DNA of 64,000 bases from Fasciolopsis buskii (taxonomy: Eukaryota; Platyhelminthes; Trematoda; Plagiorchiida; Fasciolidae), in assembly GCA_008360955.1 (NCBI GenBank), contig LUCM01011227.1, forward strand, positions 130,508-194,507, in the 5' to 3' direction. Below the pieces are notes generated by a model. It made no database searches. It had not been told where the DNA came from and saw only the letters and a program-made list of their open reading frames with translations. The translations under genes were made by a program, and so were the position numbers. Of this stretch, positions 51,331 through 64,000 are shown piece after piece (position 1 is the stretch's first letter; the number at the start of each line of letters is the position of its first letter).

Positions 51331-54326
51331 AAGATAAAATATAGGAGAGAGGCCACCAAGAAGCCACGGAAGCCATAAACAGGTGTTTCATTATTGCAAG
51401 GAATCCTCGACAATGCATATCCGCTGTACCCCGGGACAGAGAGGCAAACGCGAGACGAACGATTTTGAGTACAACGCCTTAGCCGTTATTCTACCGAACG
51501 TGGGGTTGTTTGTTAGGTTTCAGCTGCCAATGGCCACGCAAAACCTGCTGTGAATTTCAGAAAACTGTTGACACTGTGTCTGGTAGCATTCTCTCTAAGG
51601 CATTTGATACACAGTTCGTTCTGAATTGGTTTTCCACTCCGGGAGAGGTGAGGATTCACTGTTTATCTTCCTAAGTAGGATCTAACAGCTGTGTAGTGAT
51701 TCCATGCTATTTAATGGTCATTTGGGCATCATGAGGAATTTCACGAAGAATACCCTGTTCCAATCGCATTTCTTGAATTGCTTTATCCTTGAAGTTTCGT
51801 TGGTTTGAATTCGCACATCACAACTCGATAATAATGAAAATTCTGGGCAAATTGACCTAAATCTCTTTCATTTAGTTTTCGTGCATCTACGTTTTTCTGT
51901 ACTGTAGTATGTTCTTGAGAATACCGATCCTAAATCTAGATCGTTATGTTCCGTCCCCAATACCTCAAATGAGAACAAACAAAGTCAATCAGCAAACAGA
52001 GTATCTCGTTTATTGAGTAAATTCATCTCATTGGTTTCTTTGCTTGTATTACCATGCCTGTGCGGCTGCCATCATTTCATCGATTGTCCGGGTAGCGCTT
52101 TGATTGGTCCACCCTGTTCGCTGCATTTCACGTTTATTTTGTCGAATCCTAATTGGTTGGCCCAGCTCACTATATGGAGTTTTCGGTTTGCACATCTGCA
52201 CTCTTGCCTTCTTAGCACGCCCCCATGTTGGCTGACCGCTGATGGCCAGTGGGATGACGCAGTCTCACTGTTATATTGCGCTATGAACTTGCTGTTTCGC
52301 AAGATCTGGTTACATGCACATCGATGTATTGATCGTGAAATGTCTGACGTGGTTCAGCGTTGCGCAACCACCGGCAGTCCAAGAAATAGCTCTATCAAAT
52401 TCAGACGCAGAGCCAATTACAATACTGAAATGCGTTAGAATATGAATTAAAGAGATACAGGCTATGAATGTGGGTTAATGAACTGCAGCCCATTCATGTG
52501 TGGAAAAGGATACTGTCTGAAGAAATCTTCCCTGGTGATGGCTTCTTCACTTCAAAGATATGAAAGTTCTAATTTCTGTTTGAATCCAGGTTCCGAGCAG
52601 TAGACACGCAGGATCAGAACTAACAACATTGCACTTGGTGGCAACCAACTTATTGATTTGTCATGTTGTGGACTTCTGAATTCCGAAAACTAAGTCAAAC
52701 TGCAACTAGATTGACACCTCGGACAAGACGTAAATTCTCACCGTTTTCATTAATTTATCAAGCTGACCAGAGCCTAACCAAGTTAGTGAGTTGTTCATTA
52801 ATTTAGGCAATTCGCTCCACCATGAAATAATTTGTTTTTTCAAGTTTTCTTGAAAGCATTGGGGGCATTCTTTGTCCAAATAGGGCAGGGCTGACATATT
52901 TTATCTTATTTTTCTATCATTTAACTTAAGTTGGGTGAGATTCATGCAAATCTGAGGTTGAAGTAAGTGTGACACTAATCACATCGAAAACCAAAATTTC
53001 GATTCCTACAAACTCCAATCTTCACAAAGACAACACTATTTGAGCTATAACATTTTTGACATGACCCAAACAAGTAGCACAAAAGTTTGCACTTACAGAT
53101 CAACAGAATAAATATGCTTGCTCAGAAGGGAACCGTTTTCATCACCAAATAATTCTTGTTTCGTTATCTCATCATTAGTGGTCATCAATAAAAGTGTTGC
53201 GTGTCTCAAATTGTAACGGTGATTTTTACTCACTTTTGCTGTTCCGTGTCATCGGTAGAAGGAAAAAATGAAAAAGCTTTGCGTAACTCATTAGTCTCAA
53301 CGATGTATTGCTTGATCGATTCAGTTCAGTGCAAACCATTTTCACTGTATTGACCACTAGTGTAACGTCTCATCCTGTTTCGTTTTTCGTAGACAGGCGA
53401 TCGGGCTTCACAAAGGCTGACACTAGTGCTTTACCCAGTAGTCGCTTGTATTCATTTTCGTGCGCACAATTTTTTATTCACAAGCATTCTAAATGGCGCT
53501 TGAAAAAGACCAATAAATAATAATGCCAGATTTTATGTCCGAAATTCAGTTCGGGCAACGCGTTATGGTAAAATTCGGAAAATTGAGTTTTGACAAACCC
53601 TCAGCTTTCGGATCGAAACAGCATCGTTATCGAGACGAAAATGGTTAGTACACGAAGTATGCATCGTGTTTTTCTTCCGTGGATAGGTTTTGTTTGGTGA
53701 ACGGCCTCCAAAACGTTTCAAAATCCAATCCTTTCCAGTTCGCATGTTAAGGCTCAAATTTGAAGACCAATCTCGCAAAGCATTGCAATTTACGCAGCAC
53801 TCACATATTTGCTCACGCCCACCAAATCTAGTCACAACGAGCACGGATTATTATTAAGCGTTACTTCACTGGTCTCGATTCTTATGCCGGACATGGTTTC
53901 TATTATTTAAATTAATTAAGCTACCTATTGCCCACCTGCTGATGTTCGAGATGAACACAAAGTTAGCCATCGGCAAATCACCGTGAATGTGCATGCTAAG
54001 ATCAACAAAGGGAAACGGGAAGACTCTGCTGGTGGGATCTGTGACATGTCCAGTTAAACTGTGGCAAAATGTTTATTCTTCTGATGTGAAGGTTTACCAA
54101 AATTTAGTATGCACCTATGTAAGCCAGTCACGACTATTTTGGTACTTTTTATTTGTGCTTTGTAAACTCAGAGACCGTCTAGCTTCAATTTTGAAGTTTT
54201 CATGTCTGACCAAATTTCCGTCGAATTATTAAGCCATGCGGATTGTCTTGATGCGTGGATTCAGAAGATACCCAGCTTCCGCTTCGTTGAGTTAGGCTCA
54301 CGGAAACTCCTTCCATTTGTCCACAG

Positions 54327-54368
54327 TGCTTATCCATAATAGCTTCTGTGGATAAAATTTTCCGCAAA
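54327..54368 (+). CDS. Candidate 42-nt symmetric micro-exon
   Basis: The acceptor CTCCTTCCATTTGTCCACAG ends at 54326 and the donor CGCAAA|GTAAGTG begins at 54369; both fit consensus well. The phase 0 frame between them is open (CLSIIASVDKIFRK) and the length is a multiple of three; the other two frames contain stops. A unit this short cannot be judged by composition. If real it could join the phase 0 exit at 49619 or 38117. Confidence 0.28.
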
Positions 54369-55491
54369 GTAAGTGTATTGTGCAGCTACCGAAAGAAAGG
54401 AAGAAATCGTTAATTTATTATGTTCGGATGAAAAATGCTTGATTCAACAAATGAAAACAGGACAAAAGGGAAGTTGGGTAAATTGCAGCCTATGGCTGAG
54501 TATCCTCAGTGTTCAACATGTGTGATTAGTTTAAGTTTCTTTCATAATTTTTGAATTTCCTAGTCTTTTAAATGTAATTTCATCAAAGGTTATTTCCGTT
54601 ATTTCTGAGTTATGCCCGAGTGAATCCCGGAAAACAATTTGCCGTTTTGATAAATTGCAGGGGTTTAATGGGTATCTTGCTGGATGATGCACTATGATAG
54701 TATATTTCTAAAACAGTGGCAAACTTGGCACCATCTACAGTAACATATTGATTTCGCAGCATAAGGAAACTGATTAGGTTTAATGGTTAATAGTCTAGGG
54801 ATTGAATTTAATTTTAAATAGAACAGAATGTCAAGACAGTTCTTGTTTCCCTTTTCTAAGTGAGACAGTCATTTAAGACAGATATTCTGCCTCCCCAAGT
54901 GTAACAATTATGCGTGCTCTCTATACTTTCATTGTAACAATTAATCTTGTCGCAGGATCACAAAACCCCAGGACACAGTACAAGTAATTGATTGTCGGAG
55001 AACTTTCGTTTCACAACTGTTCAAACCAGATGGTTCCTTCCACTGCCTACTGTTTTTCTCACCGCTTCTATTCTATCTGTTTTGAATATGGAGTTCCACA
55101 TGTCACAAGCACAACGAAGTTTCTGTCCCAAACGGGGAACCCAGGTGCATGATTCAATTTCCATAGTTTGGAGACCTAGAGGATGGAACGCAATGACTCT
55201 ACTGATGTATCTGCACTTTTTCCAAACTTAATAATCCTGATTTCTAGCAAATATATGATTTATACGTTTGCACACAAGCAGTAGGTAAGGAAAATGGGGA
55301 CCTATCTAACTGTCGACTGTTTTGTCGTGAACCAATGTGAGAAAATTACTCTTGTGCTTTTGTGCTTCTACCATCAAAATATACTGTTTTCAACAATGCA
55401 GCGGTCGGTAAAAAGCTTACCACTTGTTTGCCAATCGTTATTTACTGAAGGTTAATTTCACAATCTGAAACAAATATATCAAACAGTCCGG

Positions 55492-55557
55492 TGGTGCAGT
55501 CGCTGATGTCTTAGTTTTCCTATGTGCTAAGTTTCCCAATTTTGTTGGTTGCGAATG
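55492..55557 (+). repeat. Possible tRNA-like head (decayed SINE)
   Basis: TGGTGCAGTCG at 55492-55502 fits the A-box consensus and GGTTGCGAATG at 55547-55557 is a B box with one extra base, 55 bases apart. The head is preceded by GTCCGG, as in the SINE at 51164. No closing stem or shared body is visible, so membership of the same family is unproven. Confidence 0.25.
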
Positions 55558-57605
55558 AAGGTGGTGAAACTGCTGAAATACCATAAAAATTGTTTAACTT
55601 TCTGCTTCAAAAGAAGCTACGGACCGTTACTGGATTGGCATGATTTAGCATTAAGATAAATGAGGATTGAAACTTGTGTGAAATTCGCATTATGCTTAAC
55701 CGTTTATTTATCCGATTTCATTAGGCCGGACAGAAAGACTAATTTTCCACAAGTCAGTGATCATTAGAAACCAAAGAATTCGCAAATCCATGAGAAATGA
55801 CGAAAACTATGTAATAAATATCAGGTGATCTTAAGAAATAATTTTCGATGAACTGACACTACTTAGGAAAGCGTGGAAGCACTTTGTAGTTGTTTTTTCT
55901 TTCTTAGAAACCATCAGCAATGCAAACCCATTTTATCCAAACTTGAGCAACAATCAGGAATAAGTATTTGACAATCGAGCATTACATTTGAGAAATTATT
56001 CGCGATGGATCACAGCAGTCTGTTGAAAATTTGCATTGCATGATATACTACCCAAATCTCAACGGTATTGTACACTCCTTAAAGTGCTCGAAAGTGGCTT
56101 AAATCAAAAACGGAGATTTATTTGATGAGGCATTTTGCAAGAGGAAAATTAGGCAGGCAAATTCATTGTGATATTATCAAACATGTATGGAAATGTGTGA
56201 AAAAGTACTAGCCCAGCACCGTCAGTGGTCGATTCAAAACCAAAATTTATGGAAATAATTGCCAACAATTTCTGTTATTTTGCAATGCATTACGATCGAT
56301 GACCAAACAAAAAATGTGCCAGTTGGTCTCCGGATGACCAAGTATGGGTAAAATGTTCCAAGTTAAAACGCTTACTGGGTTAGTTGTCAGAGAGCGGAAC
56401 TCCAGAATATTCCGCTGTTTTACCTCATCTCGGTTTGTAAATAACCAGGTTTCTTACGAGGACGATAGATTCCAGGGACAACTGACTTGAGGTGTTCTAG
56501 TGAGAGCTACATATTCGTAGGAAGTATCTTCAAGGGAAGCCTAGAGATAATAGCCGTTGATACGATGCATTGATTTAATTTTTAGTAAACAACGGTGACA
56601 CTTTAACATTTTGAGAAACTTCAGGACGCTCTCTTCATAATGCTATTAAGAAAGCTGAAGTTCGGTAGCAACCATTAACAGTTGCCATACATACCGATAT
56701 TGTCCAATTACGAAGTGATTATTAGAAGGCTCTTCTGAAATCAGATAAACAGAAAGGCACAGTTTCTAGGACAATGTTCTAGTCACTCTAAGGACAATGG
56801 AGAAAGGAGAGATGATAGATCAAGGAGTCAGAGCTTAGAACTCTAGGTTAGGATTTATTCAGTGGTTATATTTCGCTAACGGAGTTCACATAGCGCTGCT
56901 AATAATAAATGAAACTGCGTTCAGTTCTGAGAACGAGAAGTTAATTTTTAACTAAATGTGAACCGAAATGACCAACTGTGACATCTTTGGTTAAATATAG
57001 GACCATCCTGTCTTCCCTCTCGATACCAGTGCATGTGTTACTGGTGTTCCCAAACGGTCGTTGTCTTTCTTCTCTTATGAATCGCGACGAAGAAGCGTAG
57101 CAGAAGTGATATCACTATTCATTGTACCTCTTCATAACAGTCAAATGCAAACTGTTAAAGACCGTAGATACTCTTACTACACAACCGACCGATTGTTTTT
57201 GGTTCAAACTAGGCTCTGAAATGATGGATCGTAAGGCTTCCGAAATTTCCCCACTTTGCTCCGATGGGAATAGACAGATGTTTTCCTGTTTTCAGTTTAG
57301 TGCAGTGAGTTTCACAATGTTTTAACAAACTAGCCGAAAGTAAAACATTTCATCTTGCAGATTTAGCATGCAAACAGCAACGAAAGTACACAGACAGACC
57401 AATGTTATGTGGAACAACACAGCCACATAGTAGGGAATATGGAGTAATACGAGCAAGGAGAAATTACAACCTCGCAAAATAAATGGCACGCTGTGTGATA
57501 AGCAGGAATAAGCGTTAGTCGGCAGGTAATTAAACCATCTGTTAGCCGAAAATGAGGATCACAATTGGATCACCATTTCAGTGGAAAGGCAGAGAAATGG
57601 ACAAG

Positions 57606-57635
57606 CAGACAGACAGATAGACAGACAGACAGGCA
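57606..57635. repeat. (CAGA/GACA)n microsatellite
   Basis: About seven tetranucleotide units of the CAGA type, with one GATA variant in the middle and a GGCA at the end. Confidence 0.85.
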
Positions 57636-60600
57636 AGTCGAAAAGCAGGCCTAAGTTTACGAGTATGGAGAAATGTAAGTTGAGTGCTCCGTCCGAAAAG
57701 TTGAGTATCCGGCTGAAAGAAGTAGATTACATTCACAGTTGTGTGCGCACGCCGCATATGCTCACAGACACAAACGTGCGCAAACCAACAAACACGAACA
57801 AGCAGGCACTGGGAATAATTAAATGGCTGGGGTATGCAGTAGAAATAGTCATAAATCGAAGTGTTGTTTTTACACAAAGTATTTTCTTATTCTGTAGAAT
57901 TCGTGAAAAGATTTCAAATTAGGCAGTCGAGCAATGAAGTGGAGGTAAAGTACGTGAAACCAATAGCCAATAAATAGTATTGGAAAGTAATACATTTGCG
58001 TTTACTGATAGCGGCAGCCGAAACTCGACATGCGTCGAACTCACTCGTAAACGAATAGGACGTACTACGGTGATGTGATTATACGCTCGACTGGGTCATT
58101 TTCGATAGAAATCATCCAACTTTTTAGCGCAGTATGAGAAATTCAAAATTGCAATGGACAAACTCATGAAATTTATGTATGCTTCCTGGATAAGAACAAA
58201 ATTAAGACTAAACATGAAGACTGGTGGAAAAGAATAATGAGAACCTGTCTTGCAAACGTGATGGCACGTAACAATTCGTAGGCTTTGGTAATAGTTCTCA
58301 TTCCACACGCAATGCGGGACGCATACTCTTCTGTGATGGAGAAAATGGAAGAGGTTTGCCCTGTTTCGACCTATTGTACCCCTTGATTGCCAACGCCCGT
58401 TGCCAGTAACTTTAGTGAGAAAAAACAATTCGAGCGGACATAAGCATTTGTTTATATAAATAGAAAACAGGTCACCCCTATCGGTTTTCCTGGCCAGCAC
58501 TCTGTGACTGATTAGTCCGTTGGCTAATTCGGCCCATCACTATTAACCGACTTCGCCATGTGACATTTCCGCTCAATCTAAAGACTGACATTGCCAGTGC
58601 GGTGTCTCCGCAGTTGCGCTGATCTACCATGATAACAGAAATGACTACACATCGTCCGCTGCTTTTCATCCTTCCTTTAGTGGTAACGAAAAATCTTCTT
58701 CAGTTCTTCTTGGTTTTTGTGGAAGCTTTTCACTTTGAAGAGTGTTTTCTGCGTAACCGTCTTCTGGTATTTATTTGCATCGTTTTCCTTAATTCAGATC
58801 CGTATGTCTGATCCTTTTTCAGGACTGGAGTAAGAGAGAAATAGAAATTCCTCTGGTGTCTGGTGTTTCAGTTCATAAATCTGGAGTACCGAGACCCAGT
58901 TGAGTCACGATTAACTGGCCTCGAATTCGAATCAGACGTGCACACCAGGGCACTAGGGTTTAGCAGCCTATTCATCGGTGTTTTTCCATTGATATGAAAA
59001 TAATTTTGAACTTTGTTTCATATTTGACATCCGGGGTCATATTTTTGTGTCCAGTTTCTCTTTCCTTTTTGGAAAGATTTTGACATCGTTTTTGTTTTGT
59101 CCTCCACTGGATAGTCATTCAAGCTTGGATGTTTCGTTTGATTCCTCCAAATAGTAAACTTCCATCGTGAATATCAGCATCACAGTATCATCTCTTTTTT
59201 GCAACCAAACAATAAACTGAGCATACTCGTCTGGCCCCGCCGCCAAACCAGAAGTGCTTCGTTTAAGTATCAGATAACTAGAAAGACGTTTGCTGAGCTG
59301 CCGACGACGACGTGATTCACACTAGAAAACCAGTGGAACGCCATAAACATCCGGAAGATTCTTTTCAGAGCTGGCTGCAACTGGGTATATCTCATACTGT
59401 AGAGAAATTAGAGCAGTGGATCACAACCACAGCTTTTCACCAACATGCTCTGATCGATGATGAACTGATAGCTGATCTCGAGAAAGTCAAGGCGATAGAA
59501 AGCATTCCGCCTCCTTAGGATCTCAGTGGTTTTTAACGATTCATCAAGATATTCAACTACTTGAGCAAATTCGGACCAAATCTGATAGACCTGATGAATC
59601 CCACTTGGCAGATAACCCGCCGGAGACAACATTAACCATGGTGAGAGGAACAACAATACTCCTTGCAAAAGTGCTGCATCCTCATTAGTCACTTAAAGAA
59701 TGGATTTGACCCTGCCCATACAGTACGACAGTAGTCAGCACTGTATTGGGCAGTAATTTAAAAAAATGGGAGGCTAATCAAGTACCGTAGACGCAGCCTC
59801 TTTCAGGCCAAAATAATAAGATCAGACGAAGAAGGAAATGCTTGTATTGGTGATCTCCTTTGACCATTTCCAAATCCAAAATTATGGCACAAAAATGGCC
59901 GTTCAAATAGATAAAAAAAACACTAATAACCAATAAGATGCCTCTATCGAACTCAGTCGTGGTCATGATCAAACTAGCATCCGGTCACACCTAGCATAAA
60001 TATTTTCAGCAAGCATTTTTGGAAAAAAGCTTCAGTTTCCGTCTACTGTTCAAAAATCATAGTTCTTGAATCAACAGAACGAATTCGTTAATCTATCCAC
60101 ACTTTCTCTGTGAACTTGAACCAGGGGGTTTCTATTTTAGTATTCAAAACAGTATTAGAATGGCACTTGCTACTAGTTTGCTATATAGCTCTTTCATCTT
60201 TATTGGGGCTCCTCATTATCGCAAGCCTGCCTGAACTGAACCCGGAGGACGAACGATTGTGTGTCAAGCTCCTTAAGGCAATGTGGCATAATTTCAGTGG
60301 TTCTTTCAAACTTAGGACCATATGTGATAAGACCACTGCCAACGCTGGGATTTGTAAGCCACGGATATGTGCTTACCAGATAGCCGATCTCAAAGTAATG
60401 GACGGTTTCTCTATAAAAGTCTTATATAATACAGATAAACATGCTTGATGGATTCAGCGGTGACAATAACAGCAACGTTAAATCGTCCACTAGTGAACGT
60501 CTTGAGGAAGTTATTTATTTCAACTATTTGTCCTTATTGGAGTGGTCACAGCAAAACGTGAGACACAGTTTCCAAAGGTGTTTCCGAAAGTAATCCGAAA

Positions 60601-63600
60601 TTCGTTTTCTTCCATTTGCTATATGAACGGTGGCTGACCTAAAGCTAGTTGTTTTCACTGTTCCTGGGTATTTCGCCAGTTGCCATTCTGGCTTTTTCGC
60701 GAAGCCTCAGTGCATTGCAGTTCATATTAACCTAAGTGAAATTCACAACCGTTTCACCGAAATAGAATAGATGCTCGAATGACTGACCGATCAAACTGAC
60801 GTTTGCTTTGGTCCAGCAAGTGTGAACAAACGTGGGCGCAGTAGCATGCAATGTAACCGAAAGGAAATGAACCAACTCAGACAGAAGAAGTCTGTTCTAT
60901 GAACTGTGTGTGATTCTAGATTAAACGTGACGAAAATAAAATGTGCAGCACAAAAATGTTATGTGTAACACCGCTCTGACTGTCAAGAAATCAAGGGCTT
61001 CCTTGTTACTCCTTCGGGGCGGAAAATTTCCTATGGGTAAAAGAGGAAAGACTTTTATTTCACTGCAAATGTCCTACATTAGCCAAATTGCTTTCATTTT
61101 GGGGAATAACGTGGTACTGATAAAATATAGCTCATATAGCAAGCAACATAATTTTAAGACCTCTACCCTCATCGTCTGGAAAGTTTTGCTTGTCTTTTGG
61201 ATACTGGCAATCACCCAGGACATCGAATGGGCCGAATACAGTTTCAAAGTCGACAATATTTGTGAACGGGTCGTCTTTCAGTTTATTCTTATTGATTTTA
61301 GCTGATTACTCTGGTCTACACGGACTTTGTTCTTATCAGCTGTTACCTGTGAACGCCAAACCCCAGAAGGAAGCTTGATTTGACGGCAGTTAGATGGGTA
61401 TAGTGAGTAAAAAATAGTGCGACATTATCATTTCGGTTACGGCAATTATTACTTAAAAAGGCGTGTCACTGCCAGTCTGCCTTGGTATATCAGACTTATA
61501 ATTTTGTCTGGTGGACTTTTGTGCACTGTAACCTAAAACCAATTAATAATCCACTGTTTGATGGGCGAAATGTGAAAATTTAGTGCACTGGGTATGCAAA
61601 TTTGCCCCAGTTCAAACCTAACTGTGGGTTCTATGCTCGTCATTGTGTGACCTTGTTAACGCAAAACAACAGTCAACATCTGTGATATTAGGACGGTAGG
61701 CAGCATCACCATTTACTTCGAATGCGCCTTTTTCTGCTGCTCCTAGGGTCAGTGGCGAGAGCCAGCGCTTTCGCAAAGTACGACTAAATACAACATAATT
61801 TCGATTCTTTTCGCGTAGGATTATTTTGCCGCGGTTTTTGACTCAGACGTCTCCAGCATCTATCAATGGGTCTGCTTCATTGTTCTTTCGGATACAGTGA
61901 CATATTGCCCATTCCAGAACCTGACTTCATTTAAAGAAATTTATAACCACTTAAAGCACGTCACTGATGAGTTTACGTTTGTATCCTTTATAATGTGCTT
62001 TCTTCATGACTGCAAGAGGAAGAATAAGCCCCAGAGCCGTTAACGCTCATTATAGGATGGAGAAACCAGCAAGGATGAAGTTGGAATAGAAAGTGTAATA
62101 TCTTCTGATTTGTCTAACCATTCACCACTTGAACGCTTACTGCTCGTCACTTTCTAGCCGTCGCCTCACACTGAATTGCAGGCTAAGTTTCCATAAAATG
62201 GGTAAGAATTTGTTGAACACTTATAGTTTGCGGATTCCTTCTGTCCTGGTAGCGCTTCTGACATACGCTTTATTGTAAATTGGGTATGAAAGTTACAAAC
62301 GTTCCGTATGTTTAACAAGGTTCAGCAAGATGAGGTGGTTGGAGGAAATGAATTTTCATTGCATGTACATCCAGCACATCTAACTTGCATTAGCCAAAAC
62401 CATAAAATGGACACATCGCCCAGTACTCAGGCTAGTATTATTTATCATATGCTACCAACAGTCCCGCGTGATAGTGAGCTGAATAGACCACCGTACAGTG
62501 GTTGGCTTTGTTTCTGCTGTCTTCAATTGCAGTTTTCAGTGCTTTCATTTATCTTCTGAAATCTGCTGCACCACATTGGAATGATCATCTGATTTTGGTG
62601 ACTTTAGCAGAAGTCTCTGTATCATTCGACTCGAAAAGGAAAAACCCATTTTACTTTTTTCAAAGATATCATCAATAAATTTGGCCTCCTGTTTCAGTTT
62701 GACGATTCTTGTACCTCTTCGAGATGTTCCCGTTGTACTCCCTATTAATTCATCTTGCGAAAAATGGTCATATTATTTTGAATCACTAGACTGAGTAAAG
62801 CGTATAAACATCAGCTTTTTGTGTTTATGCATCCAGACGCATCCTGTACCTTATGTTTCATACATCGGTATGGTCAAAAAAGCTTAGTTTTTCGTGGTTC
62901 CTGGAAGCCTCTTCGCATGGAACGGAGTGAGTGACTCGTTATGAGGTACCCGTCATCAAAAATCGACATTAAGCTGCAGCTAACAAAAAATTTCTTAAAA
63001 ATTAAGTTGTCCCTCACGTCTAGTTTAAGAGTTAGTATTCGGTTTGTGGTGGTGATAAACTGTAGACCTCCGCTGAGTCAGCAAGGTAGTCCATATCTGT
63101 GAAAACAAGGTAAATTTATTGCTGCGTTAATAATGTTAAGATACTCTTCACTAAAATTTGACCCTAGTTGGATGATCTTTTCCTGAATAAAATAAGGCCA
63201 AACGTGGTTAACTGCTCAAGTGGACGGCCAAAACTCATGACTCAAACCCATTCATCATTCGGATAGTTTTCGAGTTAGTTGTCGTTCCTCGAGTAAGAAG
63301 TTTGAGGCCGGCAGATTTTGAATTAATCGGTCTACGGGTGACCAGTGAAAAGTGTGCAATTTGCGCAGAAGATCCTTATAAAATATTGACTAAGAACTTC
63401 AGAGGAATGTTGTCTCACGTTTGTCACAAGCCTGAAAACCTCGAGTGTCCATTTATGGGACGCACTAAAACACAACTGATGTAAAACTCTACTTTAGTCC
63501 TTTCATGCACTAGGTTCATCCAAACTGAATGCAATTCACGGAGGCCTGACATTTAAACTACCAGATTAATGAGACTACGTGGTGACAAGAAGGACCAGGT

Positions 63601-64000
63601 GGCATAGATTGGATGACAGAAAGTCTATTCACGTACTGTCAGTCATATAAACGCGCAATGTTAATTCGATGTGTGGTTCAGCAAGTTTGCAATTCTGGCG
63701 CAAACCACGATAGGAAACACAGTTTGCGTGACTGTATGCACAGAGGACGATCTTAAAGCAAGGCCTCGGGTCCAATGCTCCCTGCGCTTACATTTGCATG
63801 CTTGAAGATTTTGTATGTGCACTTATAAAGCCTAATTAATCAGTGCGATCTAAGACCGGGAGGCATGATTAAAACCGGAACCAAGAAGTTCCGCCTTTAC
63901 ACTAATCAATCTGAATTTGTATCATTAAACATCGTGGGTCCTGGACTTCATGATCTTATAAGGTGGCTTTTTCGGTTCGAAAATTCGTTTAGCAAGGCAA
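57636..64000. other. Non-coding stretch, nothing recognised
   Basis: Scattered short open frames (for example 58096-58500 minus, 60110-60448 plus, 60943-61305 plus) lack motifs and supporting splice sites. No repeat pair, RNA gene or mobile-element domain was found here. Confidence 0.4.

Larger units (their letters stand above)
51331..57600. other. Non-coding stretch
   Basis: No conserved domain is recognised. It contains a short exon candidate (54327-54368) and a possible tRNA-like head (55492-55557). A GC-richer patch at about 52070-52300 has overlapping open frames on both strands and two CCAAT-type words (ATTGG), but no supportable identity. Confidence 0.4.

Noticed and set aside
52013..52438. 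141-codon plus-strand frame with a hydrophobic start
   Set aside because: The residues are Cys/Ser/Leu-rich without a motif, the minus strand is also open, and no splice context supports it.
59312..59518. 68-codon frame with helix-like charged residues
   Set aside because: It looks protein-like but has no motif or splice sites, and the opposite strand is open over the same bases.
1..64000. CRISPR arrays, operons, ribosome binding sites, rRNA
   Set aside because: No regularly spaced repeats, adjacent coding frames or rRNA-like sequence are present; the DNA is of animal type.

Overview
The window looks like nuclear DNA of a multicellular animal with large introns and many decayed retroelements. 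By eye GC is near 40%. There is no operon structure, and no reading frame long enough to be a prokaryotic gene. Apart from one Penelope-derived frame of 198 codons (and its antisense shadow), the longest gap-free open frames, about 140 codons, are what chance gives for 64 kb at this composition. The mix of an AP-endonuclease LINE, a Penelope-like element with a GIY-YIG domain and a short tRNA-derived element would suit a parasitic flatworm (trematode or cestode). That placement is inference; the sequence shown does not fix the species.

Layout. Positions 1-63 read as the end of a plus-strand exon with a consensus donor (CAG|GTGAGT). Further plus-strand exon candidates lie at 1024-1071, 30743-30855 (or from 30665), 37111-37204 and 38026-38117, with weaker ones at 22851-23100, 42885-43075, 49550-49619 and 54327-54368. 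The first four keep a compatible phase chain, so one gene with a roughly 30 kb intron could cross the window. I do not recognise its product.

The central 25.9-29.3 kb is a decayed non-LTR retrotransposon on the minus strand. It has an ORF1 remnant, an ORF2 start with AP endonuclease, a 902-base assembly gap over most of the reverse transcriptase, then the YADD box, the RT C-terminal region and a short tandem-repeat 3' tail. An 11-bp perfect stem sits exactly at the ORF1/ORF2 junction.

At 32.5-33.1 kb there is the 3' end of a Penelope-like element, also on the minus strand. Two diverged copies of one tRNA-derived SINE lie at about 11.85-11.98 kb (minus) and 51.16-51.33 kb (plus). Two other pairs of diverged dispersed repeats lie at 9.5/16.2 kb and 15.9/16.8 kb. 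The rest is intron or intergenic DNA with a few short microsatellites and a CpG-rich, alternating purine-pyrimidine patch near 7.2 kb.
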